Origin: Amycolatopsis acidicola
GTDB lineage: Bacteria; Actinomycetota; Actinomycetes; Mycobacteriales; Pseudonocardiaceae
Direction of reading: 5' to 3'
DNA: 61,188 nucleotides
NCBI RefSeq assembly: GCF_007713735.2
Contig: NZ_VMNW02000049.1
Span: 1 to 61,188, forward strand
Notes under the pieces: model-generated
Databases searched by the model: none
Told to the model about the DNA's origin: nothing
The model's input: only the letters and a program-made list of their open reading frames with translations
In this document: in pieces, positions 35,554 through 43,057 of the stretch
How positions within the stretch are numbered: position 1 is the first letter of the stretch
Layout of the letters: every line of letters starts with the position of its first letter
Made by a program: the position numbers and the translations under genes

Positions 35554-36665
35554 TGTTTTACGGGGAACGAATTAAGCAGTTGCGAGAAATGCATAAGCTT
35601 ACTCAGGCTGCCTTAATACAGAATATCCCCGAAATAACTCAATCGCAATTATCTCGCATTGAAAAGGGTAGAGTGGAAGCCACCGAAGAGGTCGCTACAC
35701 TGATTGCGGCTTCCACGGGTGTGACGGTCGACTTTCTTACGAGATCTCCTGATGTTGACCTTCGAGCGCACACGCCCCAATTTCGAGCGCGAAGCAGAGT
35801 GACTGAAAGTGCGCGAAACTCCGCGCTGCAATGGGCGCGTTTGATTGCGGAGAAATTTGAAGAACTAAGTGGCGGGAACACGCTATTCCCGGTCGGCCTG
35901 CGTCAACTTTATGGCGCAAATCCCCGTGATGCTGCACAGGAAGTTAGGTCCTGGCTAGGATTCAATTCAGACGAGCCGATACACTCGTTGATCCTTGATG
36001 TTGAAAAGGTCGGCGTGACGGTTATAGGTCTCCCCATCGTCGAATCAAACATCGATGCTTTCTGTGCTTGGAGAGAGGGAGTACCCACAATCTGTCTTTT
36101 GGACGGGGTTCCCGGAGACAGGCTACGGTTCACGGCAGCACACGAACTGGGGCACCTCGTGTTGCATGACGGTCAACGCAGCGGGCAAGAAGTTGAGCGG
36201 GAGGCAGACGCCTTCGCGGCTGAGCTGCTGACGCCCATCAATAGCATCAAGAACGAGTTTCCGAGTAAAATAACGTTGTCAACTTTGACTATGATGAAGA
36301 CAAGTTGGGGCGTCTCGCTTCGAACGTTGATCAGGCGAGCGCGTGAATTGAATCTCATAGACCAGGATCGGGCTGTCGGCCTTTACAGGCAGATTAGTGC
36401 ACGTGGATGGAACCGGGCAGAGCCAGGACATGTTCCGGTGGAAAAACCGCGTGCTTTTAGAAAAATGGCCGAAATGCGATACGGGCCTGGGCCGAACATT
36501 CCATTGCTTGCAACCGAAGCGGCATGGTCGGAAGAACTCGCGTCCAATATTGTCGATAGGCACGCCAAGGCTTCGGAGCTCCCGTTTGTTGGCCCGAGTT
36601 TTACGCGCGTCAAGGGTGAGAATGTGGTCGATTTTCAAGCCAGGCGTGCTGCGCGTTCGGGTTAG
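35553..36665 (+). CDS. XRE helix-turn-helix fused to ImmA/IrrE metallopeptidase
   Basis: The 370-residue protein has an N-terminal XRE domain (GERIKQLREMHKLTQAAL, then SQSQLSRIEKG-like ITQSQLSRIEKG, residues 4-42). A zinc peptidase domain follows, with the HExxH motif in AAHELGHLVLH near residue 195 and EREADAFAAELLTP downstream. Proteins of this class cleave a partner repressor or toxin upon stress, as ImmA does for ImmR. It is the second gene of a pair with a one-base overlap. The DNA is visibly richer in A/T than the surrounding chromosome, a sign of recent acquisition. The C-terminal 100 residues match nothing I know. Confidence 0.88.
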   Translation: MFYGERIKQLREMHKLTQAALIQNIPEITQSQLSRIEKGRVEATEEVATLIAASTGVTVDFLTRSPDVDLRAHTPQFRARSRVTESARNSALQWARLIAEKFEELSGGNTLFPVGLRQLYGANPRDAAQEVRSWLGFNSDEPIHSLILDVEKVGVTVIGLPIVESNIDAFCAWREGVPTICLLDGVPGDRLRFTAAHELGHLVLHDGQRSGQEVEREADAFAAELLTPINSIKNEFPSKITLSTLTMMKTSWGVSLRTLIRRARELNLIDQDRAVGLYRQISARGWNRAEPGHVPVEKPRAFRKMAEMRYGPGPNIPLLATEAAWSEELASNIVDRHAKASELPFVGPSFTRVKGENVVDFQARRAARSG

Positions 36666-36710
36666 TTATTGAAAGACCTCTTAAGTAAATCCTGCAACTC
36701 TTTCCTTGGG

Positions 36711-37076
36711 CTATTGAGAGAGGCTGGCCAGGCAATTAGGTTGAGATGTTCCAGCGTGTTGTAAGCGCCGTCTGTTGCTGCCGCTAGCCAGGGTGTGTCT
36801 GAGGCGTGCCTGGGTCACTCCGATGCCGTGCCATGCAGCTTCGGGTGCCGTCTCGGCGATCCAGTACCTGCCTTCCCTATTCCGCAACTCCGCCTGCTCG
36901 TCGTCGTACCCATACCCAGCGGCCAAGCGCTCCCGGTACTTCCGCCGTGGCTCAAGATCCAGCCGGTCCATCCGGTCATCAGTCAGGATCTCGTCCGGCA
37001 AGATCACCGTGTTGTCACCAAGCAGCAGGAGATCCAGATGTTCCCCGCGCTCGCGCGTGTACCAGCAACGCGCCAC
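36711..37076 (-). CDS. Hypothetical protein of the island, possibly truncated
   Basis: The 121-residue frame contains a protein-like core: LLLLGDNTVILPDEILTDD, then RRKYRERLAAGYGYDDEQAE, GRYWIAETAPEAAWHGIGV. Its opposite strand reads as Ser/Arg-rich nonsense, so this strand is probably the coding one. The start (GTG 37076) overlaps the start of the divergent HTH gene, and the last 25 residues look random. A shortened or rearranged gene is likely. Confidence 0.5.
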   Translation of the reverse strand: MARCWYTRERGEHLDLLLLGDNTVILPDEILTDDRMDRLDLEPRRKYRERLAAGYGYDDEQAELRNREGRYWIAETAPEAAWHGIGVTQARLRHTLASGSNRRRLQHAGTSQPNCLASLSQ

Positions 37077-37803
37077 CGAGCTTGCCCGCCTGCGGAAGGC
37101 CGCGATTGAAGAGGCTCACCGCGACCAGGGGATGAGCTACACGGAGATCGCGGCGGCGCTGGGCATCACGAAGGGCCGGATCACGCAGATCCGCAGCACG
37201 GCCCCGGTCGCCGAGCGGGTGTTCTTCGGCGTCGGCCCGGTCAGTATCGGTGTGCCGTACCGCTACCAGACGACCGACCGCGAACGCCCGTTGATCGCCG
37301 CTGAGGACGCGGAGACCGGCAACCAGCTCGAAGTCCTGTTGACCAGCATGTCTCTGGGAACCAGCCGTTACACCATCGAACCCGAGCGAACGGAAGTGCC
37401 GGCGGGAGACGTCATCGTGGTCTGCGGCCCGAAGTCCGCCCCGATCGGCGCCGACCTCATGGCGCAAGATCCCGCGTTGGGCATGGTCGAGGACGACGGC
37501 CGATGGTGGATCGAGCAGCGAGTGGACGGATCCCGCGTCGGCTCACCCACCGACGACCCGAAGCAGCCGCAGCCCGCCGACGTGGCGTATGTGGCACGGC
37601 ACATGATCGACAACCGTGTGATCGTCCATATCGCGGGTATCCACGGAATCGGATCACTCGGCGCGACGCACTACCTGACAACGCATCTCGCCGAGGTGTT
37701 CCGGGAAGTCGGTGCACAGCCGATGTCGATGGTCGTCCGCGCGACCTACGACGGGCTGGCCATCACCGACAGCGAACTTGCCGCCGGTCCCTACGTTTGG
37801 TGA
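37057..37803 (+). CDS. Sigma-like HTH protein with unknown C-terminal domain
   Basis: A product of about 248 residues. The N-terminus (LARLRKAAIEEAH, then SYTEIAAALGITKGRITQIR) is a sigma-70 region-4-like helix-turn-helix. The C-terminal 150 residues hold IVVCGPKSAPIGADLMAQDP and VIVHIAGIHGIGSLGATHYL, with a Rossmann-like rhythm. I have seen this pattern in actinobacterial HTH proteins but cannot name it. GTG 37057 is the first workable start, but the conserved part may begin earlier, in sequence now overlapped by the divergent gene. It is followed by a phosphatase stub, so it was probably a regulator-phosphatase pair. Confidence 0.6.
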   Translation: MYQQRATELARLRKAAIEEAHRDQGMSYTEIAAALGITKGRITQIRSTAPVAERVFFGVGPVSIGVPYRYQTTDRERPLIAAEDAETGNQLEVLLTSMSLGTSRYTIEPERTEVPAGDVIVVCGPKSAPIGADLMAQDPALGMVEDDGRWWIEQRVDGSRVGSPTDDPKQPQPADVAYVARHMIDNRVIVHIAGIHGIGSLGATHYLTTHLAEVFREVGAQPMSMVVRATYDGLAITDSELAAGPYVW

Positions 37804-37807
37804 TTTC

Positions 37808-37942
37808 ATGCGCGTCACAACCGCCCAACTCCCGCCAATGGACGAGAGCGACGACAAGATCTTCGCCACCCCGCAGGCCGTGATCATGCTGGATGGAGCG
37901 GATACGTGTTTCTTCAGTCGCAGGTCTTACTGTATCGGCTAG
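37808..37942 (+). pseudogene. Truncated PP2C-like phosphatase N-terminus
   Basis: The 44-codon frame starts four bases after the HTH gene and reads MRVTTAQLPPMDESDDKIF, then TPQAVIMLDGAD. This resembles the first strand and metal-binding Asp region of actinobacterial PP2C-like phosphatases. It then diverges into CFFSRRSYCIG and stops. A full domain needs about 230 residues, so the gene was probably cut by a deletion joining it to the toxin cassette. Confidence 0.5.
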
Positions 37943-38035
37943 CCCCGCCCCGTGCGACCGTCTCGTTCATATTCGCCTGCCGTCCTCGGGAGTACGGCGA
38001 ACAAGACCCTCCTGTGCCTGCCGCGCGATATGCGT

Positions 38036-38350
38036 CTACTGCGTCAAAGGCTTGCGTGTTTTGCTGTGGCCGAGTGCGCGGAGAATGTCGGCGATCCAGA
38101 TCAGGTGTTGGGGGATCGCGGCCGAGGTGTCTTCGGTCAGCTTCTGGATGTTTTGCCAGGATTCGGAGAGCTGTCCGATTGTGAGTTCTTGTGGCTGCTC
38201 ATAGACGTTGTAAAGTTCGTTCGGCGGAACCGACCAGAAATAGTCGCGCTCCAGGGTGATGTTTTCCCCCTCTTGCTCGGTAAGGCGGGTTAGAGCTGCC
38301 TCGAAAGCCGCGCGAAGGTGCTGTGTGGAAATTTGTAAGGGGTCACTCAT
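38036..38350 (-). CDS. Putative immunity protein for the adjacent toxin
   Basis: The 104-residue acidic soluble protein starts by one-base overlap (TAATG) with the toxin gene stop. Segments include AAFEAALTRLTEQEGENI, NELYNVYEQPQEL and IWIADILRALGHS. It has no signal peptide. I do not recognise the family. Small size and position directly after a type VII toxin gene argue for an immunity role. Confidence 0.6.
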   Translation of the reverse strand: MSDPLQISTQHLRAAFEAALTRLTEQEGENITLERDYFWSVPPNELYNVYEQPQELTIGQLSESWQNIQKLTEDTSAAIPQHLIWIADILRALGHSKTRKPLTQ

Positions 38351-39477
38351 TACCCGCGGCCTCCGAGGATGTCGTTGATCTGTTGTTTGAAGGTGGATAT
38401 TTCGGTTTCCAGGTGTCGGATCCTGCCGTCGATGATACGTTGCCGTATCTCGGGTGTCGGTGCGTTTTTCAGGATTCCCTGGTTGTCGTAAGCGTCCGGG
38501 TTTTCGCGGTATTTCGAGAGTTTGTCCTCGTGTTCTTCGATGTTGCGTTGCAGTGAGCGAACTGAGCGCTGCTGGGACGCGGACAGTTCCTGCACGTCGT
38601 CGGAGGAGCTTGCCGATGACTCAATGGGAGAGACGTGGTCGTCGCCGGAGGCGTGCATTGCCATGTCGGCCACAGCGCCGGTTGCCATCGTGGCTCCGGT
38701 GGCCATACCCGCCGCCGAGATGGCGTTGATCGGTACGCCGGCAGCGGCGCCGATGCCGGTCGCGTCCAGGGCGACGCCGAGTCCCTCCCCGGCGGCGCTG
38801 ATGACGGTCAAGCCTGCGCCGGCGGCGGCCGTGAGAACGTCGAGGGGGTGGTTGATCATCGCGTTGCCGAATGACGCAAGTCCGTTCACCAGGTGAGTTC
38901 CGGCATCCACGACGAAGTTCCCGAGGTCGTCGAGCCAACTCGATTCCTGCGGGGCCGGTGTCGCCTGGTCCCGTAAGGCGTTCGCCGTGGAGTCGCCTAC
39001 GTATGCCAGTTGAGTCCTGGCACGGTCCAGCGTGTCTCGGGCGGCTTGTCGGTTCGCTTCTCCGGGGTCGGAGAAGGCGGGTGGTGGTTGGTTCTGCGCT
39101 GCGGCTTGCGCCGCTGCCTGGTTGTGTTCCGCCGTGGCTTGCTGTGTGGCGGATTGGCCCTGGTTCCACTGCGCGATGGCTTCGGTGGCTTGTGATTGTG
39201 CCCAGCGAAGTGTGGTGGCGTAGTCCTCGAGCGTGCCTGCGGCTGCTTGCAGCGCATCGGAGGCGGTGAGCCATTTGCCGGGCTCATAGCTGAATTTGTC
39301 GTGGAACGCCTTCGCTGCCGGTCCGTCCCAGGCACCGGTGTCGATCGCCTGCAGCCCTTCACCGGCGCGGCCGGCCCGATCGGCGCGGGCGCGCAGGACT
39401 CGCGCGTTCTCCTCGATCGCTTCGGGAGTCCCGGGCACAAGTTGTTTCGGGTCTTGTGTGTCGCCGAGCTCAGCCAC
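38350..39477 (-). CDS. Type VII-secreted polymorphic toxin
   Basis: The 375-residue protein starts with a putative T7SS-secretion domain (DPKQLVPGTPEAIEENARVL, then DTGAWDGPAAKAFHDKF, about residues 1-110). It continues through an Ala/Gln-rich helical region and a Gly/Ala-rich hydrophobic middle near 195-270. The last 80 residues (SLQRNIEEHEDKLSKYRENP, then QGILKNAPTPEIRQRIIDGR) resemble C-termini I recall from several RHS and T7SS toxins, with no assigned activity. GTG 39477 overlaps the upstream helper gene by eight bases. The downstream gene is its likely immunity partner. Confidence 0.7.
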   Translation of the reverse strand: MAELGDTQDPKQLVPGTPEAIEENARVLRARADRAGRAGEGLQAIDTGAWDGPAAKAFHDKFSYEPGKWLTASDALQAAAGTLEDYATTLRWAQSQATEAIAQWNQGQSATQQATAEHNQAAAQAAAQNQPPPAFSDPGEANRQAARDTLDRARTQLAYVGDSTANALRDQATPAPQESSWLDDLGNFVVDAGTHLVNGLASFGNAMINHPLDVLTAAAGAGLTVISAAGEGLGVALDATGIGAAAGVPINAISAAGMATGATMATGAVADMAMHASGDDHVSPIESSASSSDDVQELSASQQRSVRSLQRNIEEHEDKLSKYRENPDAYDNQGILKNAPTPEIRQRIIDGRIRHLETEISTFKQQINDILGGRG

Positions 39478-39799
39478 CGTCGACAGCCTGTTCGCCGGGG
39501 TCGCTGGTCAGGGTTTTGATCGTGTCCGTGTCGATGCTGCGGTAGGCCTGCACCGCTTTGGACAGGGCATCGCTAATGGCGCCGGCGTCATCGGTCAGTG
39601 TGTCCAGACCGTCGCTCCAGCGGACGCACAGGTCCATCAAGGCGTCGTGCACGCCGGTGTGACCGTATAGCGCAGCGTCGCCACAGAGGTCTCGTAGCTC
39701 GAAGTTGTCCTGGTCATCGACGCTTTGCTGGATGCCTGCTGCGGCCTCGTCGACCCGGTCGACATCCACATGGAAACCCGGTCCATCCACTGCTCGCAT
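39470..39799 (-). CDS. WXG100/EspC-like secretion partner
   Basis: The 109-residue helical protein (ATG 39799) begins MRAVDGPGFHVDVDRVDEAA and contains LTDDAGAISDALSKAVQAYRS near the end, the layout of ESX-associated helper proteins encoded before T7SS toxins. It lacks the exact WxG motif. The toxin start overlaps its stop by eight bases. Confidence 0.65.
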   Translation of the reverse strand: MRAVDGPGFHVDVDRVDEAAAGIQQSVDDQDNFELRDLCGDAALYGHTGVHDALMDLCVRWSDGLDTLTDDAGAISDALSKAVQAYRSIDTDTIKTLTSDPGEQAVDGG

Positions 39800-39874
39800 A
39801 CCCCCACGGTCACTGAAAGCGCTCCACGAGTGTCCATTGCGTAGCCAACCTGTGCAAACGCCTGAGCGAGGGCC

Positions 39875-40087
39875 GTGGACAAGGACATGCTCGGGCACGC
39901 CAGCATCGTGCTCACCGCCGGCACCTGTTCCAGCGTCCTGCCGACCCTTGCCCGCCAGGCTGCCGAGGCCACCGCAAAGCTTGTGCTCAAGGCCGCAGCA
40001 ACCACCGGCACCCGCCTGCGCGCACGGCGCTGGCGGCGAACTGGGCTGCGCCGACCCGTCGCAGCTGGCACACGGCGCCGAAGATGA
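39875..40087 (+). pseudogene. Tyrosine recombinase (integrase) C-terminal remnant
   Basis: A 70-codon frame reads DKDMLGHASIVLTAGTCSSV and then LPTLARQAAEATAKLVL. This matches the last catalytic block of phage integrases (LGHASIxxTxxxY, then a helical tail). The catalytic Tyr is replaced: the usual TYSSV reads TCSSV. No N-terminal or earlier catalytic motifs exist upstream. It lies 121 bases from the tRNA-Lys 3' end, where an island integrase is expected. Confidence 0.75.
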
Positions 40088-40207
40088 CCTATTCATGCAG
40101 GTCCGTGCACTGGGCGAGCCCTTGAGGAGCCCACGCAAGATCACAATTTCGCCCGGCAAGATCCGTCGGAGTCGACATCCGGGCAGGTCAGCAAGGGTGT
40201 TAATCTT

Positions 40208-40242
40208 GTGGGCCGCCCGGGGCTCGAACCCGGAACCTATGG
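40208..40242. repeat. Right attachment site inside tRNA-Lys
   Basis: These 35 bases, shared exactly with 33570-33604, span the tRNA-Lys 3' half from the anticodon-arm end to one base past the discriminator. The copy keeps the tRNA functional. Confidence 0.92.
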
Positions 40243-40281
40243 ATTAAAAGTCCACAGCTCTACCAATTGAGCTAACGGCCC
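40209..40281 (-). tRNA. tRNA-Lys (anticodon UUU)
   Basis: The 73-nt minus-strand gene folds as a clover-leaf: acceptor GGGCCGT pairs with GCGGCCC (one G-U), D-arm TAGCTCAATTGGTAGAGC, anticodon loop CTTTTAA with UUU anticodon, and T-arm CCGGG-TTCGAGC-CCCGG. The discriminator is A and CCA is not encoded. It is the integration site of the island to its left. Confidence 0.97.
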
Positions 40282-40356
40282 TCACCCGGCAGTCTAACGG
40301 GCGGCGTCGCGCGGTCGTCGTCAGGCTGGGTGATCATGGGAGCCTGCTGCACAGTC

Positions 40357-40767
40357 CTACGAGCCCGTGGCCACCCGCGCGGTGCGGCGCAGCCAGTACA
40401 GCCCGATGATCGGCAGCACCAGCGGGATGAACAGGTACCCCTCGCCGTAAACGGACCACACCGTGGCGTCCGGGAAGGCCTCGCGGTCGAAGATGCTCAG
40501 CGTGCCCACCACGAGCACCCCGAGCAGCTCCACGGACAAGCACACGAGCGCCACCCGCCAGGACGTCGCGCCGCGGCGGGCCAGTGCGACGGTGGCCACG
40601 ATGTAGATCACCGCGGCGACCGCCGACAGGAGGTACGCGAGCGGCGCTTCGTGGAACTTGGTGGAGATCTGCACGGCCGCCCGCGACGTCGCGGCCAGCG
40701 CGAAGATCCCGTAGACAGCCACCAGGATCCGGCCGGGCCCGGTCGCGGTGTTCTTCTGTTCAGGCAC
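40357..40767 (-). CDS. Integral membrane protein
   Basis: The 136-residue protein has four predicted helices (for example ILVAVYGIFALAATSRAAV and LIPLVLPIIGLYWLRR-like FIPLVLPIIGLYWLRR). A YGEGYLFIPLV loop, a pattern I know from unnamed actinobacterial membrane proteins, lies before the last helix. It overlaps the upstream membrane gene by eight bases. Function unknown. Confidence 0.75.
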   Translation of the reverse strand: MPEQKNTATGPGRILVAVYGIFALAATSRAAVQISTKFHEAPLAYLLSAVAAVIYIVATVALARRGATSWRVALVCLSVELLGVLVVGTLSIFDREAFPDATVWSVYGEGYLFIPLVLPIIGLYWLRRTARVATGS

Positions 40768-41125
40768 TCGCGCCTCCCCAGATCTCGTGCAGCCGCAGCA
40801 CCATCACCGGGATCGCGAGGCAGGCGATGCCCAGGATCACGGTGCTCGACCGGCTGCGCTCGGCCAAGGCCCACGCCGCGCCGATCGGGATGATCACCAG
40901 CGCGCCGATCAGATAAGCCAGATACGTGACCAGGTTCCCCGGCTTCCCGCCGCCGATGAGCAGCACGACCCCGATCACCAGCTGCGCGACCAGCAGCACC
41001 TCGACCACGCCGAGGCCGGCCAGCAGCGCCTTGCTCGGCTCCTTGTTCCGCGCGGCCTGCAGGAAACTCCAGCACGCGACGGCCAGTGCGCACACCGTCA
41101 CGGCTATCGCGAAACCTGGGATCAC
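40760..41125 (-). CDS. Integral membrane protein
   Basis: The 121-residue protein has four hydrophobic segments: FAIAVTVCALAVACWSFL, GLGVVEVLLVAQLVIGVVLL, then LAYLIGALVIIPIGAAWAL and VILGIACLAIPVMVLRL. No polar active-site motif is seen. It is the first gene of a two-gene membrane unit. Function unknown. Confidence 0.75.
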   Translation of the reverse strand: MIPGFAIAVTVCALAVACWSFLQAARNKEPSKALLAGLGVVEVLLVAQLVIGVVLLIGGGKPGNLVTYLAYLIGALVIIPIGAAWALAERSRSSTVILGIACLAIPVMVLRLHEIWGGASA

Positions 41126-41173
41126 GGCCGCAGTTTAGCCCGGCCTAAGTCGCGCTCGTCGCGCGCGTGAGGT

Positions 41174-41204
41174 GGGAGCGGCGCAGGCCAAGTGCGCCGC
41201 TCCC
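41174..41204. terminator. Hairpin terminator after the thioesterase gene
   Basis: GGGAGCGGCGCA and its exact complement form a 12-bp stem with a seven-base loop, 63 bases beyond the thioesterase stop on the minus strand. Confidence 0.75.
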
Positions 41205-41266
41205 GGCACCAGTTTGCCACCGCCGTGTCGCTCCTTGGCTGAACGTCACCTGAGAGTCCACTGTGG

Positions 41267-41680
41267 TCAGGCGGGCCGGAGCGCCTCCAGGCAGTCGCGC
41301 AGTTTGCCCTCGACCGGCACCGGGCGCCGCGTCTCGCGGTCGACGAACACGTGCACGAAATGTCCCTCCGCGATCACTTCCGCCCGGTCCTGGCGATGGA
41401 TCCCGATTTCGTAGCGAACACTGGACCGGCCGAGGTGCGCCACCCGCAGCCCCACTTCGAGCGTGTCCGGAAAGGACACCGAACCGAGATAACTGCAGTG
41501 CGACTCCACGCACAGCCCGATCACCGGGCTCCGCTCCACGTCCAGCCCGCCGCGCTCGATCAGCCACGTGTTGATCACCGTGTCCATCACCGAGTAGTGC
41601 ACGACGTTGTTGACGTGCCCGTAGACGTCGTTGTCCTTCCAGCGCGTCGGCACCGTCCGCCAGTGCGGGTAACTCACCAC
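41267..41680 (-). CDS. 4HBT-family acyl-CoA thioesterase
   Basis: The 137-residue hotdog protein carries RWKDNDVYGHVNNVVHYSV, the 4-hydroxybenzoyl-CoA thioesterase signature with the catalytic Asp. It should hydrolyse acyl-CoA esters in the cytoplasm. GTG 41680 (or 41677) overlaps the alcohol dehydrogenase stop, so the two are coupled. Confidence 0.9.
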   Translation of the reverse strand: MVSYPHWRTVPTRWKDNDVYGHVNNVVHYSVMDTVINTWLIERGGLDVERSPVIGLCVESHCSYLGSVSFPDTLEVGLRVAHLGRSSVRYEIGIHRQDRAEVIAEGHFVHVFVDRETRRPVPVEGKLRDCLEALRPA

Positions 41681-42945
41681 AGGCTCACCGAACGACGCAG
41701 GATGCCGGCCAGATCCTCCTCGGTCGGCGTGCGGGGCGCGATGGACAGCAGCCGCTGCTGCTTGACCGCGCCTTCGACGAGGCTGTCCACATCGGACTCG
41801 CCGTAGCCGACCGCGCCGATCCCGTTCGGGATCCCGATACGGGACATCAGGCGTCGCAGCACTTCGGGGAGGTGGTCGGCGTCGTCGGCGGGGCGTTCGA
41901 CGTCCGGGCCGAGCAGCTCCGCCACCCGCAGGTGCCGCTCCGGCGCCGCGGTGAACGTGAACCGGAACGCCTCCGGCGCGGTGAGTGACACGGCCATCCC
42001 GTGTGGCACAAGGGGTTCCTCCGGCGGATAACCGTCGGGCACGAAGTCGCGGACCTGCCCGGCGATCGGGTACGCGTTCGCGTGCGGGATGTGCACGCCC
42101 GCGTTGCCGAAACCCATCCCGGCGAAAGTCGCCGCCAGGGCCAGATTTTCCCGTGCCCGCAGGTCGTCCCCGTCGGCCACCGCGGCGGGGAGCGCCTCGC
42201 GCAGCAACGTCAGCGCGCGCTCGGCGAACATGTCCGCGACCGGGTTCGAACCGCAGTAGGGGACGCGCTGTTCAGGCTGTTTGCGCTCGAATTCCGTGTA
42301 GGGCTTGGCTGTGTAGCTCTCCACGGCGTGACACAGGATGTCCATCCCGCTCGCCGCCGTGACGCCGGCGGGCTGTGACGCGGTCAGCCGCGGGTCCACG
42401 ACCGCCAGCGTCGGCCGCAGCTTCAGATGGCTGATGCCCGTTTTCACCCGCAGCGACAACACGTCCAGCACACACACGGTGGTGCTTTCGGCCCCGGTGC
42501 CGGTGGTGGTCGGGACGGCGACGAGCGGTTTCAGCGGCGCCGCGGGCGCGCGGCCGCCGCCGACCGGCGGGTTGATGTAGTCCATCAACTCGCCTTCGTT
42601 GCTGGTCAACAGGTTCACGGCCTTCGCGGTGTCGATCGAGGACCCGCCGCCGACGGCGACGAACGCGTCCCACGGGCCGGTGCCGCGCGCGAACTCGACC
42701 GCTTTCGCCATGCTGACGTCGGTCGGCTCGACGTGCACTCCGTCGAAAACCTCCGCCAGCAGGCCGTATCCCGCCAGCCCGTCGGCGATCCGCTGGGGCC
42801 AGCCCGTGGCGGCGACCCCGGGGTCGGTCACCACGAGCACGCGCCGCGCGCCGGTCTGCTTGAGGTCGTAGCCGATTTCGTCGCACGCGCCGGCTCCGTA
42901 CTTCAGCGCGGGCGCTCCGTAGGTGAACACGCTCTCGTTGGGCAC
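41674..42945 (-). CDS. Iron-containing alcohol dehydrogenase (transhydrogenase-like)
   Basis: The 423-residue enzyme has the NAD motif AVGGGSSIDTAKAVNL, PTTTGTGAES, and metal ligands in GMDILCHAVES, GVHIPHANAYP and VPHGMAVSL. Length and the HANAYPIAG region resemble hydroxyacid-oxoacid transhydrogenases (ADHFE1 type) more than simple ethanol dehydrogenases. It is coupled to a thioesterase and diverges from a ThDP enzyme, suggesting oxo- or hydroxyacid metabolism. The substrate is not determined. Confidence 0.88.
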   Translation of the reverse strand: MPNESVFTYGAPALKYGAGACDEIGYDLKQTGARRVLVVTDPGVAATGWPQRIADGLAGYGLLAEVFDGVHVEPTDVSMAKAVEFARGTGPWDAFVAVGGGSSIDTAKAVNLLTSNEGELMDYINPPVGGGRAPAAPLKPLVAVPTTTGTGAESTTVCVLDVLSLRVKTGISHLKLRPTLAVVDPRLTASQPAGVTAASGMDILCHAVESYTAKPYTEFERKQPEQRVPYCGSNPVADMFAERALTLLREALPAAVADGDDLRARENLALAATFAGMGFGNAGVHIPHANAYPIAGQVRDFVPDGYPPEEPLVPHGMAVSLTAPEAFRFTFTAAPERHLRVAELLGPDVERPADDADHLPEVLRRLMSRIGIPNGIGAVGYGESDVDSLVEGAVKQQRLLSIAPRTPTEEDLAGILRRSVSLW

Positions 42946-43057
42946 GGCCCCGAGCTTAGGCGCACCAAGGAAACTTGACCGGTCCCGTGAGCGCTGTTTA
43001 ACTTGATCTATTACATATCAGCGAGCGTGGACCGTTGCGCGCACGGCGGTCCGGATA

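Larger units (their letters stand above)
33570..40242. mobile_element. Decayed genomic island integrated in tRNA-Lys
   Basis: An exact 35-bp duplication of the tRNA-Lys 3' end bounds a 6.7-kb segment. The intact tRNA is at the right end, and a remnant of a tyrosine recombinase lies next to it. Inside are small genes of unknown function, an A/T-richer patch (about 34.9-36.7 kb), truncated genes and a toxin cassette. There is no complete integrase or conjugation gene, so the element is probably fixed. Confidence 0.88.
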
